NCBI GenBank assembly: GCA_945898115.1
Contig: CAMDHS010000002.1
Span: 1 to 42,648, forward strand
Length of the DNA: 42,648 nucleotides
Direction of reading: 5' to 3'
From: Comamonas sp. lk
Lineage (GTDB): Bacteria > Pseudomonadota > Gammaproteobacteria > Burkholderiales > Burkholderiaceae_C
In this document: positions 16,883-24,836 of the stretch, piece by piece
How the letters are laid out: the number at the start of each line of letters is the position of its first letter
Position numbering within the stretch: position 1 is the first letter of the stretch
The notes under the pieces: generated by a model
Told to the model about the DNA's origin: nothing
The model's database searches: none
The model's input: only the letters and a program-made list of their open reading frames with translations
Position numbers and translations under genes: made by a program

Positions 16883-18612
16883 GCGGGGTCCAGCAAATCG
16901 GTACGCTGCAAGGCCATGCTTTGGCCGCGCAGGTGCGCAACCGCCCGCAGTGCAAACGCCATGGCCGGACCCAGCGTAGAGCCCGCGCCAGGGTAGGACG
17001 GGCCCATGACCGAAGCTGCGTTATTGCCCACGCAGTACAGGCCTTCAATAGCCTGGCCTTGGGTGTCGAGCACGCGGGCGTCCTCGTCGGTGAGCAGGCC
17101 GCCTTTGGTGCCGATGTCGCCCGGCCACAGTTGCATGGCGTAAAACGGACCTTGGTTGATGGGGGCCAGATTGGGGTTGGGGTGGACGTGGATGTCGCCG
17201 TAATAGCGGTCAAAGCTGTTGCCGCCCCGGTCAAAGTCCAGGTCTTTGCCGGTTTGGGCAAACGCGGTCATGCGCTCGGCACTGGCGGCCAGGCCTTGTG
17301 GGTCCACGCCGATTTGCGTGGCCAGTTCTTGCAAAGTCTCGCCTTTCCAGTAGACCTGGCCGAGCCAGCTTTTACGCAGGCGGCTGTCGGGCACGGCGCT
17401 CGCAGGCATCATGGGGCCGATGGGATAGTTGGCCCGAAAGCGCGCATCAAACACGATCCAGGCCGGAATGGCGCTGCCGGTCTTGGCGTGGTTGGCAAAC
17501 ATGGCTTGCTGAAACTCGGGGTAGGGCCCGGACTCGTTCAAAAAGCGCTCGCCGCGCCCATTGACCACCATGCAGCCGGGCAGCGAACGCTCGACAAACA
17601 GGGCCCGAAACTTTTCCTCCTTGGGAACGGCCAGCGTGGGTGCGCCCCAGGTGTGCTCCATCAGGTGCAGTTGCGCACCGACGGCGGCGCCTGCGCGGAT
17701 GGCGTCACCGGTGTTGGCGCCTGGGGGCGTGGCAGTCCAGGCCTGGTTGGTGGGTTGGGGCAGGTGGCGCTCGCGCATTTCTTGGTTGCGCTCGAAACCG
17801 CCCGCGGCCAGCAGCACGGCTTTGGTCGCTGAAATAGGCTGGGTTTGCCCCTCACGCAGCACGGTGACGCCACACACCCGGCCGTCCTGGTGCTGCAAGG
17901 ACTGCAGCGTGGTCTCGGTCCACATCGGGATATTGCGCTTGCGTGCGGCGGCCAGCAGCCCGCCGACCAAGGCCTGGCCGCCGGTGAGGCGGCGGTCGCG
18001 GCGGGTTTTGTTGCGCCAGGGGTAGTCCAGAAAATAGCGCGCCATGATCCACATCAGCACCCATTTGGACTTGCGCTCGCGCGCCAGCATGGAGCGCGCC
18101 TCAAAGGCGTTGATCTGCATGCGCCCCAAAATGAGTTGGCCCGGGTTGGTCGGACGCAGCAGATCCAGTCCTTTGAGGCCCAGGCGAGCGGCATTGAAAT
18201 CGACCGGGTCCATGGTGCGCCCGCCAGGCAGCGCGCCTTCGGTGGCAGGGTAGTAGTCTGAATAGTGGGGCATGCAGCGGTAGGGCACGCCGATGTGCGC
18301 CAGGGTGCGCGCCAGGATGCGCGCCGTTTCCACATAGGCCAGGATGCGACGGTCGCTGGCCAGCCCGCGGGCGCAGCGCTTGACGTAGCCAAAGGCGGTC
18401 TCCGTGCTGTCTTGGATGCCCGCCTTGGCCATGTCGTCATTGACAGGAATCCAGATACCACCGCCTGAGAGTGCCGAGGTACCGCCTAGCAAGTTGGTTT
18501 TTTCAATCACCAAGGTGCGCAATCCGCTGTCGTGCGCGGCAATGGCAGCGAGCAGGCCGCCCGCCCCCGAACCGACCACGACAAGGTCGTAATCCATGGC
18601 GGGGTCGGTCAA
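16879..18612 (-). CDS. kstD: 3-ketosteroid delta1-dehydrogenase
   Basis: A 577-residue flavoprotein. The FAD motif is YDLVVVGSGAGGLLAAIAA (from residue 8), followed by LLGGTSALSGGGIWIPVND. The tyrosine-rich active-site segment MPHYSDYYPA is at about 114-123 (Tyr117, Tyr120 and Tyr121), and the C-terminal hallmark GPSYPGAGSTLGPAM is present. KstD introduces the C1-C2 double bond in 3-keto-4-ene steroids; with 9alpha-hydroxylation this breaks ring B. The start ATG overlaps the hsaA stop by 4 bp and the stop overlaps the next start by 4 bp, so all three genes are tightly coupled. It is equivalent to TesH of C. testosteroni. Confidence 0.93.
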   Translation of the reverse strand: MTDPAMDYDLVVVGSGAGGLLAAIAAHDSGLRTLVIEKTNLLGGTSALSGGGIWIPVNDDMAKAGIQDSTETAFGYVKRCARGLASDRRILAYVETARILARTLAHIGVPYRCMPHYSDYYPATEGALPGGRTMDPVDFNAARLGLKGLDLLRPTNPGQLILGRMQINAFEARSMLARERKSKWVLMWIMARYFLDYPWRNKTRRDRRLTGGQALVGGLLAAARKRNIPMWTETTLQSLQHQDGRVCGVTVLREGQTQPISATKAVLLAAGGFERNQEMRERHLPQPTNQAWTATPPGANTGDAIRAGAAVGAQLHLMEHTWGAPTLAVPKEEKFRALFVERSLPGCMVVNGRGERFLNESGPYPEFQQAMFANHAKTGSAIPAWIVFDARFRANYPIGPMMPASAVPDSRLRKSWLGQVYWKGETLQELATQIGVDPQGLAASAERMTAFAQTGKDLDFDRGGNSFDRYYGDIHVHPNPNLAPINQGPFYAMQLWPGDIGTKGGLLTDEDARVLDTQGQAIEGLYCVGNNAASVMGPSYPGAGSTLGPAMAFALRAVAHLRGQSMALQRTDLLDPA

Positions 18613-19805
18613 ACGAAGGGGTCGGTATTGGGCATGCCCAGCATGACCGAGCCATGGGCGCGCGCAAAGGCGTCGGCATTGTTGGCGATGTGGCCGCGCG
18701 CCACATGCAAGTCCCTGAAGAGGCGCTCAATCGGGTTGGTCTTGAACACGCCACCGGCCGCACAGGCACGCATGATTTCGTTGACCGCCTCGGCGCACAG
18801 TTTGGGCACGATGGCCGACTGGGCGCGTTGCATCAGGCGCTCTTCGACCGGCATTTTTTCCTGGCGTTGTGCGCAGTCGGCCACACGCTGGTAGTTGCGC
18901 AGCAGCACCAGACGCAGCTGGTCGGTCAGCATCATGGCCTGGCTCACCGCCATTTGGGCGTTGACGTCTTCGGCCGTTTTGGAGCCGTGCTTGCCCACAA
19001 AGCTGGCCGCGCGCTGGCGAAAGCTGGAGATGGCCCCTTCGGTGGCGCCAATGCAAGCGGTAGAGACTGCGCGCTGGAACACTTGCGTAAACGGGATGCG
19101 GTAGAGCCAGCCGGGGTTGGTCGCCCGGCCGGGGCAGCCCGCGTCGCTGTGGTCGTTGGTGCGCTGGGTGCGGTGCTCGGGGACGAATGCGTCCTTGACC
19201 ACGATCTCGTGGCTGCCAGTGGCACGCAGGCCCAGCACATCAAAGTTTTTGACGACCTGGAAATCCGATTTGGGCAGCAAAAAGGTGCAGTGCTCGATCT
19301 CGCCCGAGCCATTTTTCTTGGGCAGCAGGCCGCCGAGCAAGACCCAGTCGCAAAACTCGACGCCGCTGCTCCAGCTCCAGTGGCCGCTAAAGCGGTAGCC
19401 GCCCTCCACCGGTTCGGCCTTGCCCACCGGCATGTAGGTAGACGCGATCAGGATGTTGGAATCTTCGCTCCAAACCTCTTGCTGGGCCTGCTCGGAGAAG
19501 AGTGGAAGCTGCCAGTTGTGCACGCCTACCACCCCGTACACCCAGGCGGTGGCCATACAGCCCTCGGCCAAAGCCATCTGCACCTGGTAGAAAACCCGGG
19601 GGTCCATCTCGTAGCCGCCCCAGCGTTTGGGCTGCAATACCTTGAAAAAGCCGGCCTCTTTCATCTCGGCAATGGTGTCTGCCGAAATCAGCCCCGCGTC
19701 CTCGCTGGCGCGCGCGCGCGCGGCCAGGGTGGAGATCATGGCGCGGGCGCGCTCGACCAGGCTTTGGGCTAAGGGGGTCATGTAATCGTTTGCGATGGCT
19801 TGCAT
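18609..19805 (-). CDS. hsaA: 3-HSA hydroxylase oxygenase component (HsaA)
   Basis: A 398-residue flavin-dependent monooxygenase with the acyl-CoA dehydrogenase fold (group D). It shows GFFKVLQPKRWGGYEMDPRVF, GHWSWSSGVEFCDWVLLGG, LGLRATGSHEIVVKDAFVPEH and ERLFRDLHVARGHIANN, all typical of HsaA. HsaA uses reduced flavin from HsaB to hydroxylate the aromatic A ring of 3-HSA to the catechol 3,4-DHSA. I chose the ATG at 19805 because GGAG lies 7 bp ahead of it; an upstream ATG would add eight residues without a ribosome site. It is the first gene of the minus-strand ring-A/B operon and diverges from hsaB across about 240 bp. The Comamonas counterpart belongs to TesA1A2. Confidence 0.93.
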   Translation of the reverse strand: MQAIANDYMTPLAQSLVERARAMISTLAARARASEDAGLISADTIAEMKEAGFFKVLQPKRWGGYEMDPRVFYQVQMALAEGCMATAWVYGVVGVHNWQLPLFSEQAQQEVWSEDSNILIASTYMPVGKAEPVEGGYRFSGHWSWSSGVEFCDWVLLGGLLPKKNGSGEIEHCTFLLPKSDFQVVKNFDVLGLRATGSHEIVVKDAFVPEHRTQRTNDHSDAGCPGRATNPGWLYRIPFTQVFQRAVSTACIGATEGAISSFRQRAASFVGKHGSKTAEDVNAQMAVSQAMMLTDQLRLVLLRNYQRVADCAQRQEKMPVEERLMQRAQSAIVPKLCAEAVNEIMRACAAGGVFKTNPIERLFRDLHVARGHIANNADAFARAHGSVMLGMPNTDPFV

Positions 19806-20043
19806 GGTCGGTCTCCGGGTGCGGCGCAAGGGGTGCTGCGGTCAAATAAAAGTCTGCGAGAGGATCGTCCCGTGCACCGAGTATCTATAACCGAGGTGTA
19901 CTCAATCATCGTCCAATCAGACTAAGGAGGCACAGCGACGCTGCATGTTTCTAGTCCGAGTGAGGGATTGCAGGGCCGCTGGCCTTGGGCATGCTTGGCG
20001 CTACAGTGCCAGGCCACAGGCCGGAAAACTTGGAGACATCCCC
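19806..20043. promoter_or_regulatory. divergent hsaA/hsaB control region with activator-like site
   Basis: This is the largest gap in the window (238 bp). The element TAGTCTGATTGGACGATG reads leftwards at 19924-19907, centre 19916.5. One half is imperfect (GTCT instead of GTCC). TAGATA (19887 to 19882) lies 29.5 bp from the centre as a candidate -10 for hsaA, with TATAGA overlapping it. A degenerate rightward copy may start at 19952 (TAGTCC, then GAGT, then GAGG) towards hsaB, and a lone half-site ATCGTCC is at 19864-19870. A ribosome site GGAGA at 20032-20036 serves hsaB. The elements are seen in the sequence; their function is inferred. Confidence 0.5.
19907..19924 (-). promoter_or_regulatory. 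activator-like site S2, TAGTCT-N4-GGACGATG
   Basis: This copy has one mismatch in the distal half (GTCT for GTCC) and keeps the full GGACGATG proximal half, oriented towards hsaA. The -10 spacing is shifted by about one base. Confidence 0.5.
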
Positions 20044-21039
20044 GTGCAAACCGCCCCCTCGAGCTTTGACCCCCGCGACTTTCGCCGCGCGCTGGGCACG
20101 TTTGCGACCGGCGTGACCATCGTCACCGCCCGCGCCCAGGACGGCACGCCCGTGGGCATCACGGCCAATAGCTTCAATTCAGTCTCGCTACAGCCGCCCA
20201 TGGTGCTGTGGAGCCTGGCCAATACGGCGCGCACCCGCGAGGTCTTTAGCACCAGCTCGCACTGGAACGTCCATATTCTGTCCAATGCGCAAGAGCAGTT
20301 GTCCAACCGCTTTGCCCGTGCCGGAGAAGACAAATTTGCCGGGCTGGCGCTGGACGAATCGGCCTTTGGCGCGCCCTTGCTGCGGGGCTGCAGCGCCCGT
20401 TTTGAGTGCCGCAGCGCCTTCCAGTACGAGGGGGGTGACCACACGATTTTTGTGGGCGAAGTGGTGGCCTACGACAGCTGCGCCCTGCCACCGCTCTTGT
20501 ACCTAACCGGCGAATATGCCCTGGCTTCGCGCAAGGCGGCGCCTGTATCGACCGAGCCGCAAGCCGATTTGGCCGGCGCCTCGTATTCCGAGGACTTGCT
20601 GGGTTACTTGCTAGGGCGGGCGCATTTTCAGTTCATGCACCACCTGCGCCCGGCGCTGCAGGCCTACCAGCTCAGCGACGCGGATTTCTTTGTGCTGTCT
20701 TTGCTCAGCGTGCGCTCGCCCTTGTCGCAGGCCGATTTGGCGGCCCACCTCAGCTACACCGGAGTGCACTTTGATGCGGCCCTGTGCCAGACCATGCTTG
20801 CGCGCCAGTTGCTGGCTGCCGCGCCTGACGCGGCGGGCCAGGCCGGCCCTTGGCAAATCAGCGCCCATGGGCGCCAAGCCATCGCTGCCGTGCTGGCGCT
20901 GGCAACGCAAGCCGAAGAGGCCTTGGTGGCGCGCCTGGGCGAGATCGAGGCCGCTGCGCTACGCAATTTGCTCAAGCACCTGATTTTGGCCACCGACCCC
21001 GGCCTGCCTAAACTTTGGCGCTCGCCCAGCGCGCCCTAA
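20044..21039 (+). CDS. hsaB: HsaB-like flavin reductase fused to a MarR-like domain
   Basis: A 331-residue protein. The N-terminal half (about residues 1-165) is a flavin reductase of the HpaC/HsaB type, with FRRALGTFATGVTIVTA, GITANSFNSVSLQPPMVLWSLA and HTIFVGEVV. The C-terminal half (about 185-325) looks like a MarR-type winged helix (LSDADFFVLSLLSVRSPLSQADLAAHLSYTG). HsaB reduces flavin with NADH for HsaA; M. tuberculosis HsaB is only about 187 residues, so the extension is extra. I chose the GTG at 20044 because GGAGA sits 7 bp ahead of it; an ATG at 19945 has no such site. It heads a plus-strand operon with hsaD and hsaE. The extra domain may be structural or flavin/ligand-regulatory (inference). 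Confidence 0.88.
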   Translation: MQTAPSSFDPRDFRRALGTFATGVTIVTARAQDGTPVGITANSFNSVSLQPPMVLWSLANTARTREVFSTSSHWNVHILSNAQEQLSNRFARAGEDKFAGLALDESAFGAPLLRGCSARFECRSAFQYEGGDHTIFVGEVVAYDSCALPPLLYLTGEYALASRKAAPVSTEPQADLAGASYSEDLLGYLLGRAHFQFMHHLRPALQAYQLSDADFFVLSLLSVRSPLSQADLAAHLSYTGVHFDAALCQTMLARQLLAAAPDAAGQAGPWQISAHGRQAIAAVLALATQAEEALVARLGEIEAAALRNLLKHLILATDPGLPKLWRSPSAP

Positions 21040-21071
21040 CTTTGCCCCTATTTTTTGACCAGGAGCTCTGC

Positions 21072-21911
21072 ATGACATCCCCTTTTTCTATTCCCGAGGG
21101 CCACTATGTCGACATCGCACCGGTGGCCGGAGCCACCCAGCGGGTGCATTACCACGAGCAGGGCGCTGGCGAAGTGGTTATCTTTTTGCATGGCGCAGGC
21201 GGCGGCGCCAGTGGCTACAGCAACTTCAAGGGCAATTACCCTGCTTTTGCGGCGGCGGGTTTTCGCACCATCGTGCCCGATTTGCTGGGCTACGGTCTGT
21301 CGAGCAAACCCGATATTCCGCAGTACGACCTGGACTTTTTTATCGCGGGTGTCAAAGGCCTGGTGGACGCCTTGGGGCTGCGCAAAGTCACTTTGCTCGG
21401 CAACTCCTTGGGCGGCGCCGTCGCTCTGGGCTATGCGCTGGCACACCCGGACGATGTCAGCCGGCTGATCCTGATGGCCCCCGGCGGCGTGGAAGACTTA
21501 GACACCTACCTGGCCATGCCCGGCATTGCCAATATGTTCAAAATCTACCAGTCGGGCAAAACCGGCGCCGAGGCCATGCGTGCCGTCATGACCATGCAGC
21601 TGTTTGACCCGAGCCTGCTCACTGACGACATCATCAACGAGCGCGCTCCCATTGCGGCCATGCAGACGCAGGCGGCCCGCTCTATTCTCAAAGTGCCCAA
21701 TATGACCACCGAGCTGCATGCTTTGCGTTGCCCGGTGCTTGGCTTTTGGGGCGTGAATGACAAATTCAACCCGTCCAGCGGCGGCACAAAACTGGTGGAA
21801 AACTGCCCGCAGGCGCGCATGGTGCTGGTCAACCAATGCGGCCACTGGGTGCAGGTGGAGCACCGCGACATGTTCAACCGCACCTGCATTGACTTTTTGC
21901 AAAAGGGCTAA
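21072..21911 (+). CDS. hsaD: 4,9-DSHA hydrolase (HsaD/TesD)
   Basis: A 279-residue alpha/beta-hydrolase of the meta-cleavage-product hydrolase family. The catalytic triad can be read as Ser112 in GNSLGG, Asp230 in GVNDKFNP and His258 in CGHWVQVE; the oxyanion segment is FLHGAGGGASGYSNF. HsaD cleaves the C-C bond of 4,5-9,10-diseco-steroid (4,9-DSHA) to HIP/DOHNAA and 2-hydroxyhexa-2,4-dienoate. The ATG at 21072 is preceded by AGGAG six bases upstream. It lies 32 bp after hsaB and 3 bp before hsaE. The matching dioxygenase HsaC is encoded 20 kb away at 41085-41993. Confidence 0.94.
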   Translation: MTSPFSIPEGHYVDIAPVAGATQRVHYHEQGAGEVVIFLHGAGGGASGYSNFKGNYPAFAAAGFRTIVPDLLGYGLSSKPDIPQYDLDFFIAGVKGLVDALGLRKVTLLGNSLGGAVALGYALAHPDDVSRLILMAPGGVEDLDTYLAMPGIANMFKIYQSGKTGAEAMRAVMTMQLFDPSLLTDDIINERAPIAAMQTQAARSILKVPNMTTELHALRCPVLGFWGVNDKFNPSSGGTKLVENCPQARMVLVNQCGHWVQVEHRDMFNRTCIDFLQKG

Positions 21912-21914
21912 GCC

Positions 21915-22706
21915 ATGGACAAAGCGCTGACCGACACCTTGGGCGACGAGCTGTTTGCCGCCTTGCGCGATTGCCGCACCGTTGAGCCGCTCAGCACCCG
22001 CTACCCGGATATTCAGGTCGAGGACGCCTACCAAATATCGCTGCGCATGCTGCAACGCCGCTTGGCCGAAGGCGAGCGCGTGGTGGGTAAAAAGATAGGC
22101 GTCACCTCCAAAGCCGTGCAAGACATGTTGGGCGTGCTGCAACCAGACTTTGGTTTTTTGACCAACACCATGCAGATTGCCAATGGGCAAACGCTCTCGC
22201 TGCAGAGCGACGGCCTGATCCAGCCGCGCGCTGAGGCCGAGATTGCTTTCATGCTCAAGGCCGACTTGCAAGGCCCGGGCGTAACGCTAGAGCACGTTCT
22301 GGCCGCGACCGACTGGGTGGCGCCTTGCTTTGAGATCGTGGATTCACGCATCCGCGACTGGAAAATCAAGATCGGCGACACCGTGTCTGACAACGCCTCC
22401 TGCGGCGTGTTTGTGATCGGCGACGCGCATATTGACCCCTACGCGCTGGACCTGGCCCAGGCGGCCATGGTGATGACCAAAAACGGTGAAGTCGTCGCCC
22501 GCGGCCTGGGCTCAGCCGTGCAAGGCCACCCGGCGCAAGCCGTGGCCTGGCTGGCCAACACCTTGGGCGCCTATGGCATTGCGTTCAAGGCGGGCGAGAT
22601 CATTCTCTCGGGCTCGCTAGGCCCCTTGTTTCCGGCTGCCCCGGGAGACAGCTTTTGGATGGAAATTTCGGGCATGGGGGAGTGCAGGGTGCAGTTTGAG
22701 GCTTAG
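21915..22706 (+). CDS. hsaE: 2-hydroxypenta/hexa-2,4-dienoate hydratase (HsaE/TesE)
   Basis: A 263-residue hydratase of the MhpD family. Seen are GKKIGVTSKAVQDMLGVLQPDFGFL, QPRAEAEIAFML, the metal/active-site segment FEIVDSRIRDWKIKIGDTVSDNASC, and the C-terminal GEIILSGSLGPLFPAAPGDSF. It hydrates the dienoate released by HsaD to a 4-hydroxy-2-oxo acid. The following enzymes, aldolase HsaF and aldehyde dehydrogenase HsaG, do not follow it: the next gene is a convergent TPR gene. It is therefore the last gene of a three-gene plus-strand operon, and the aldolase/dehydrogenase pair must lie elsewhere in the genome. Confidence 0.93.
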   Translation: MDKALTDTLGDELFAALRDCRTVEPLSTRYPDIQVEDAYQISLRMLQRRLAEGERVVGKKIGVTSKAVQDMLGVLQPDFGFLTNTMQIANGQTLSLQSDGLIQPRAEAEIAFMLKADLQGPGVTLEHVLAATDWVAPCFEIVDSRIRDWKIKIGDTVSDNASCGVFVIGDAHIDPYALDLAQAAMVMTKNGEVVARGLGSAVQGHPAQAVAWLANTLGAYGIAFKAGEIILSGSLGPLFPAAPGDSFWMEISGMGECRVQFEA

Positions 22707-22717
22707 CTGGCGGCTGG

Positions 22718-22731
22718 CTGCACCGTTGCAG
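22718..22731. terminator. weak hairpin in a convergent gap
   Basis: CTGCA-CCGT-TGCAG forms a short 5-bp stem 12 bp after the hsaE stop, in the 71-bp gap between convergent hsaE and the TPR gene. There is no T-run, so it is at best a weak or Rho-assisted stop. Confidence 0.2.
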
Positions 22732-22777
22732 GTGTTGCAGAGTTCACTCCCAAGGCCGGCGCCCATGAGAGTCGCCT

Positions 22778-23425
22778 TTAAATCATGCTTTTTCGTTTGT
22801 TCTCTATTTGAATGCGCAAGGCCGCCATCATGAGTTCGGCGTTCGCTAAATAGGGATTGACTTTGCTGGCCCGCTCCATCAACTGCAGGGCGCGTTCGGG
22901 TTGCTGGCGCTCGGCGAGCATCTGCGCATAACCCACCAAAGCGCCGAAATGCTGGGGCAGTCGCTTGAGCACCGCTTCGCAATCTTGCATGGACAATTCA
23001 TACTCGCCTGACATGTAGTAAATCGTGGCGCGCTTGTTCCAGGCTTCGGCGAATGCGGGTCGCTTGGCAATAATGGCGCTAAACACTTCGATTGCTTTTG
23101 GCATATCGCCGTCCTGCATACGGTCCAGGCCTTCTTGGTAGAGCTTGTCAATAGCGGCGTCGCCCGATTTGCCCCACAGTTGCCAGACGGTGGCCAGCGC
23201 CACTTGCCGCACCTCAGGTTCTGCATCGTCAAGCAAGGGATACACCACGTCGGCATTCTTGGCGGTGCCCAGCTTGAGCAACTGGCGCAACCCGTGTATC
23301 CGCCGTTGCGGTTCGGCATGGCTGAGCGCCTTTTGGGCCTGCTGGTAATTGAGGTTCTCCTCGCTCGTGGCGTGTCCAACGGTGGCTGCGCACAGCACAA
23401 AGGCCAACGCTAAACGGTTCATCAT
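22778..23425 (-). CDS. secreted TPR-repeat protein of unknown function
   Basis: A 215-residue protein with an apparent signal peptide (MMNRLALAFVLCAATVGHATS). After it comes a short HEAT-like stretch (IHGLRQLLKLG, AEPEVRQVALATVWQLWG), then TPR-like helices from about residue 85 (AIEVFSAIIAKRPAFAEAWNKRATIYYMSGEYELSMQDCEAVLKR), ending with NPYLANAELMMAALRIQIENKRKSMI. It is probably periplasmic and a protein-interaction module; I do not recognise a specific function. Two consecutive ATGs (23425 and 23422) are possible starts, and both keep the signal peptide. It is monocistronic, convergent with hsaE, and may be a neighbour unrelated to steroid catabolism. Confidence 0.8.
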   Translation of the reverse strand: MMNRLALAFVLCAATVGHATSEENLNYQQAQKALSHAEPQRRIHGLRQLLKLGTAKNADVVYPLLDDAEPEVRQVALATVWQLWGKSGDAAIDKLYQEGLDRMQDGDMPKAIEVFSAIIAKRPAFAEAWNKRATIYYMSGEYELSMQDCEAVLKRLPQHFGALVGYAQMLAERQQPERALQLMERASKVNPYLANAELMMAALRIQIENKRKSMI

Positions 23426-23654
23426 CGGCAGGGTGCGGCAGAAAAGGCTTAACACAGCGGGTCTCCAGCAAATCGATGGTCCAAGCTTACCCGAGCCTTC
23501 AGGATTAATGGAAAAGCAAGTCTTTAATAGAGGCGATGTTGTGTGCAGGACAAAGGCAAAGTTCGCCCCGGCTTGATGATGCGCAGTCCTTCGCCTTGGA
23601 GAGCGCGCCTGACCAAGGCCCAAGCCTAAGCGGCCGCGCCCCGAGTTTGGGCTG
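23426..23654. other. intergenic gap with no recognised element
   Basis: This 229-bp gap lies between the TPR gene start and the MFS transporter stop, both on the minus strand. It should hold the TPR gene promoter and the end of the transporter transcript. I see no copy of the GGACGATG element, no clear hairpin and no convincing -35/-10 pair. Confidence 0.4.
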
Positions 23655-24806
23655 TTATTGCGCCGATTGCTCTGGCTGCCAAAACTGGTACAGCACTGCT
23701 GGCAAGACCGAGCAGACTGCTGCCAGCGCCAGCACTGCCGAGACAGACGAGCCAGCGATCAGCTGCCCGGCCACACCCGGGCCCACCATAGAGCTCAGCG
23801 CAAACACCGCTGGAATCAGCACCACGGCCCGACCGGTCGGGTCGGCGCGGGCGATGAGGGCGGCCTGGAACACGCAGCCGCAGGTAAAGGCAAATTCCCA
23901 AATCCAGGCGCCCAGGGCGAAGGGCACAAAGGTTTTGCCGTGGTCGAGCAAACCCAGGCCCAGCAAAATGACCGCCAGCACCAGCCAAAAGGGGCGCCGT
24001 GGCCCCAGGCGTTCGCCAAAAAATGCCACGCTAAAGGCCGCAGCGCCGCCCAGCAGTTTCAAAACGGCAAAAACCGTTCCCATTTCGGCTGCCTCGATGG
24101 CCAGGCCTTTGCCGATGCGCTCTAGGAAAGCCCACAAGGCAATATTGCCTGCCAAGAAAACGAAGAACACCGCCAGCGCCACCCAGGCGCGCGCGGGCAT
24201 GGGGGGGCGATCACCGCTCTCGGTGGTGACTGGCACCAGCGGGTGCTGCGGCACCCAGAATGCAGAAATCCCGAGCACCGCCACCACGCCAGCCAGGGCC
24301 AGCGCCGCGCCGGGGTATTGGTATTGCGCAATAACCAATGGCGGCAGGGCAAACAGCACCGCCGCAGTGACGGACAACTCCACGCCCTGGCGCGTGCCAA
24401 AGGCCTGCACTTTGTTGGGCAGGTCCGACAAGATGCGCATGCCCAGGCAGGTCATGGTCGAGGCGAAAAAGCCGATCAGCGCCCACATCACATACAGCGG
24501 CACCACTTCTTGCTCACGCGCACTCAGTGCGAAGGAGGCGGCCGTACCAAAAGCACTGATCACCGTCAGGGTGCGCCAGTTGAGGCGGTCCATCCAAAAC
24601 GGCGCGCCCAGCGTGCCCACCAGGTAGCCGGCAAAGCAGATGGAGCCGATCATGCCCACCACCTGCGGCTCTAGGGAAAACGAGTCGGCCATACTGCCTA
24701 GCATGACAGGCAAGGCGTTAAAGGGCAGGCCGCCGATGGTCGAGGCCAAGCTGGCCGCCAGCACAAAGGCAAACATGCCGCCTACGGGCACGGGGTTGTG
24801 GTTCAT
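23655..24806 (-). CDS. MFS transporter, likely steroid or bile-acid uptake
   Basis: A 383-residue hydrophobic protein with many membrane segments in two halves, typical of the major facilitator superfamily. The loop after helix 2 carries GAPFWMDRLNWRTL, resembling the MFS loop 2-3 motif, and its equivalent in the second half is FGERLGPRRPFW. The start MNHNPVPVGGMFAFVLAASLAS has a short cytoplasmic tail. It follows the DUF35-MaoC gene by 30 bp and is the last gene of a three-gene operon behind the GGACGATG-type promoter at 27070. The context suggests uptake of a steroid or its acidic side-chain derivative (inference); MFS sequence alone does not show the substrate. Confidence 0.85.
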   Translation of the reverse strand: MNHNPVPVGGMFAFVLAASLASTIGGLPFNALPVMLGSMADSFSLEPQVVGMIGSICFAGYLVGTLGAPFWMDRLNWRTLTVISAFGTAASFALSAREQEVVPLYVMWALIGFFASTMTCLGMRILSDLPNKVQAFGTRQGVELSVTAAVLFALPPLVIAQYQYPGAALALAGVVAVLGISAFWVPQHPLVPVTTESGDRPPMPARAWVALAVFFVFLAGNIALWAFLERIGKGLAIEAAEMGTVFAVLKLLGGAAAFSVAFFGERLGPRRPFWLVLAVILLGLGLLDHGKTFVPFALGAWIWEFAFTCGCVFQAALIARADPTGRAVVLIPAVFALSSMVGPGVAGQLIAGSSVSAVLALAAVCSVLPAVLYQFWQPEQSAQ

Positions 24807-24836
24807 GGGTGTCTCCTCTAGGGTCTTTAGGGTGGC

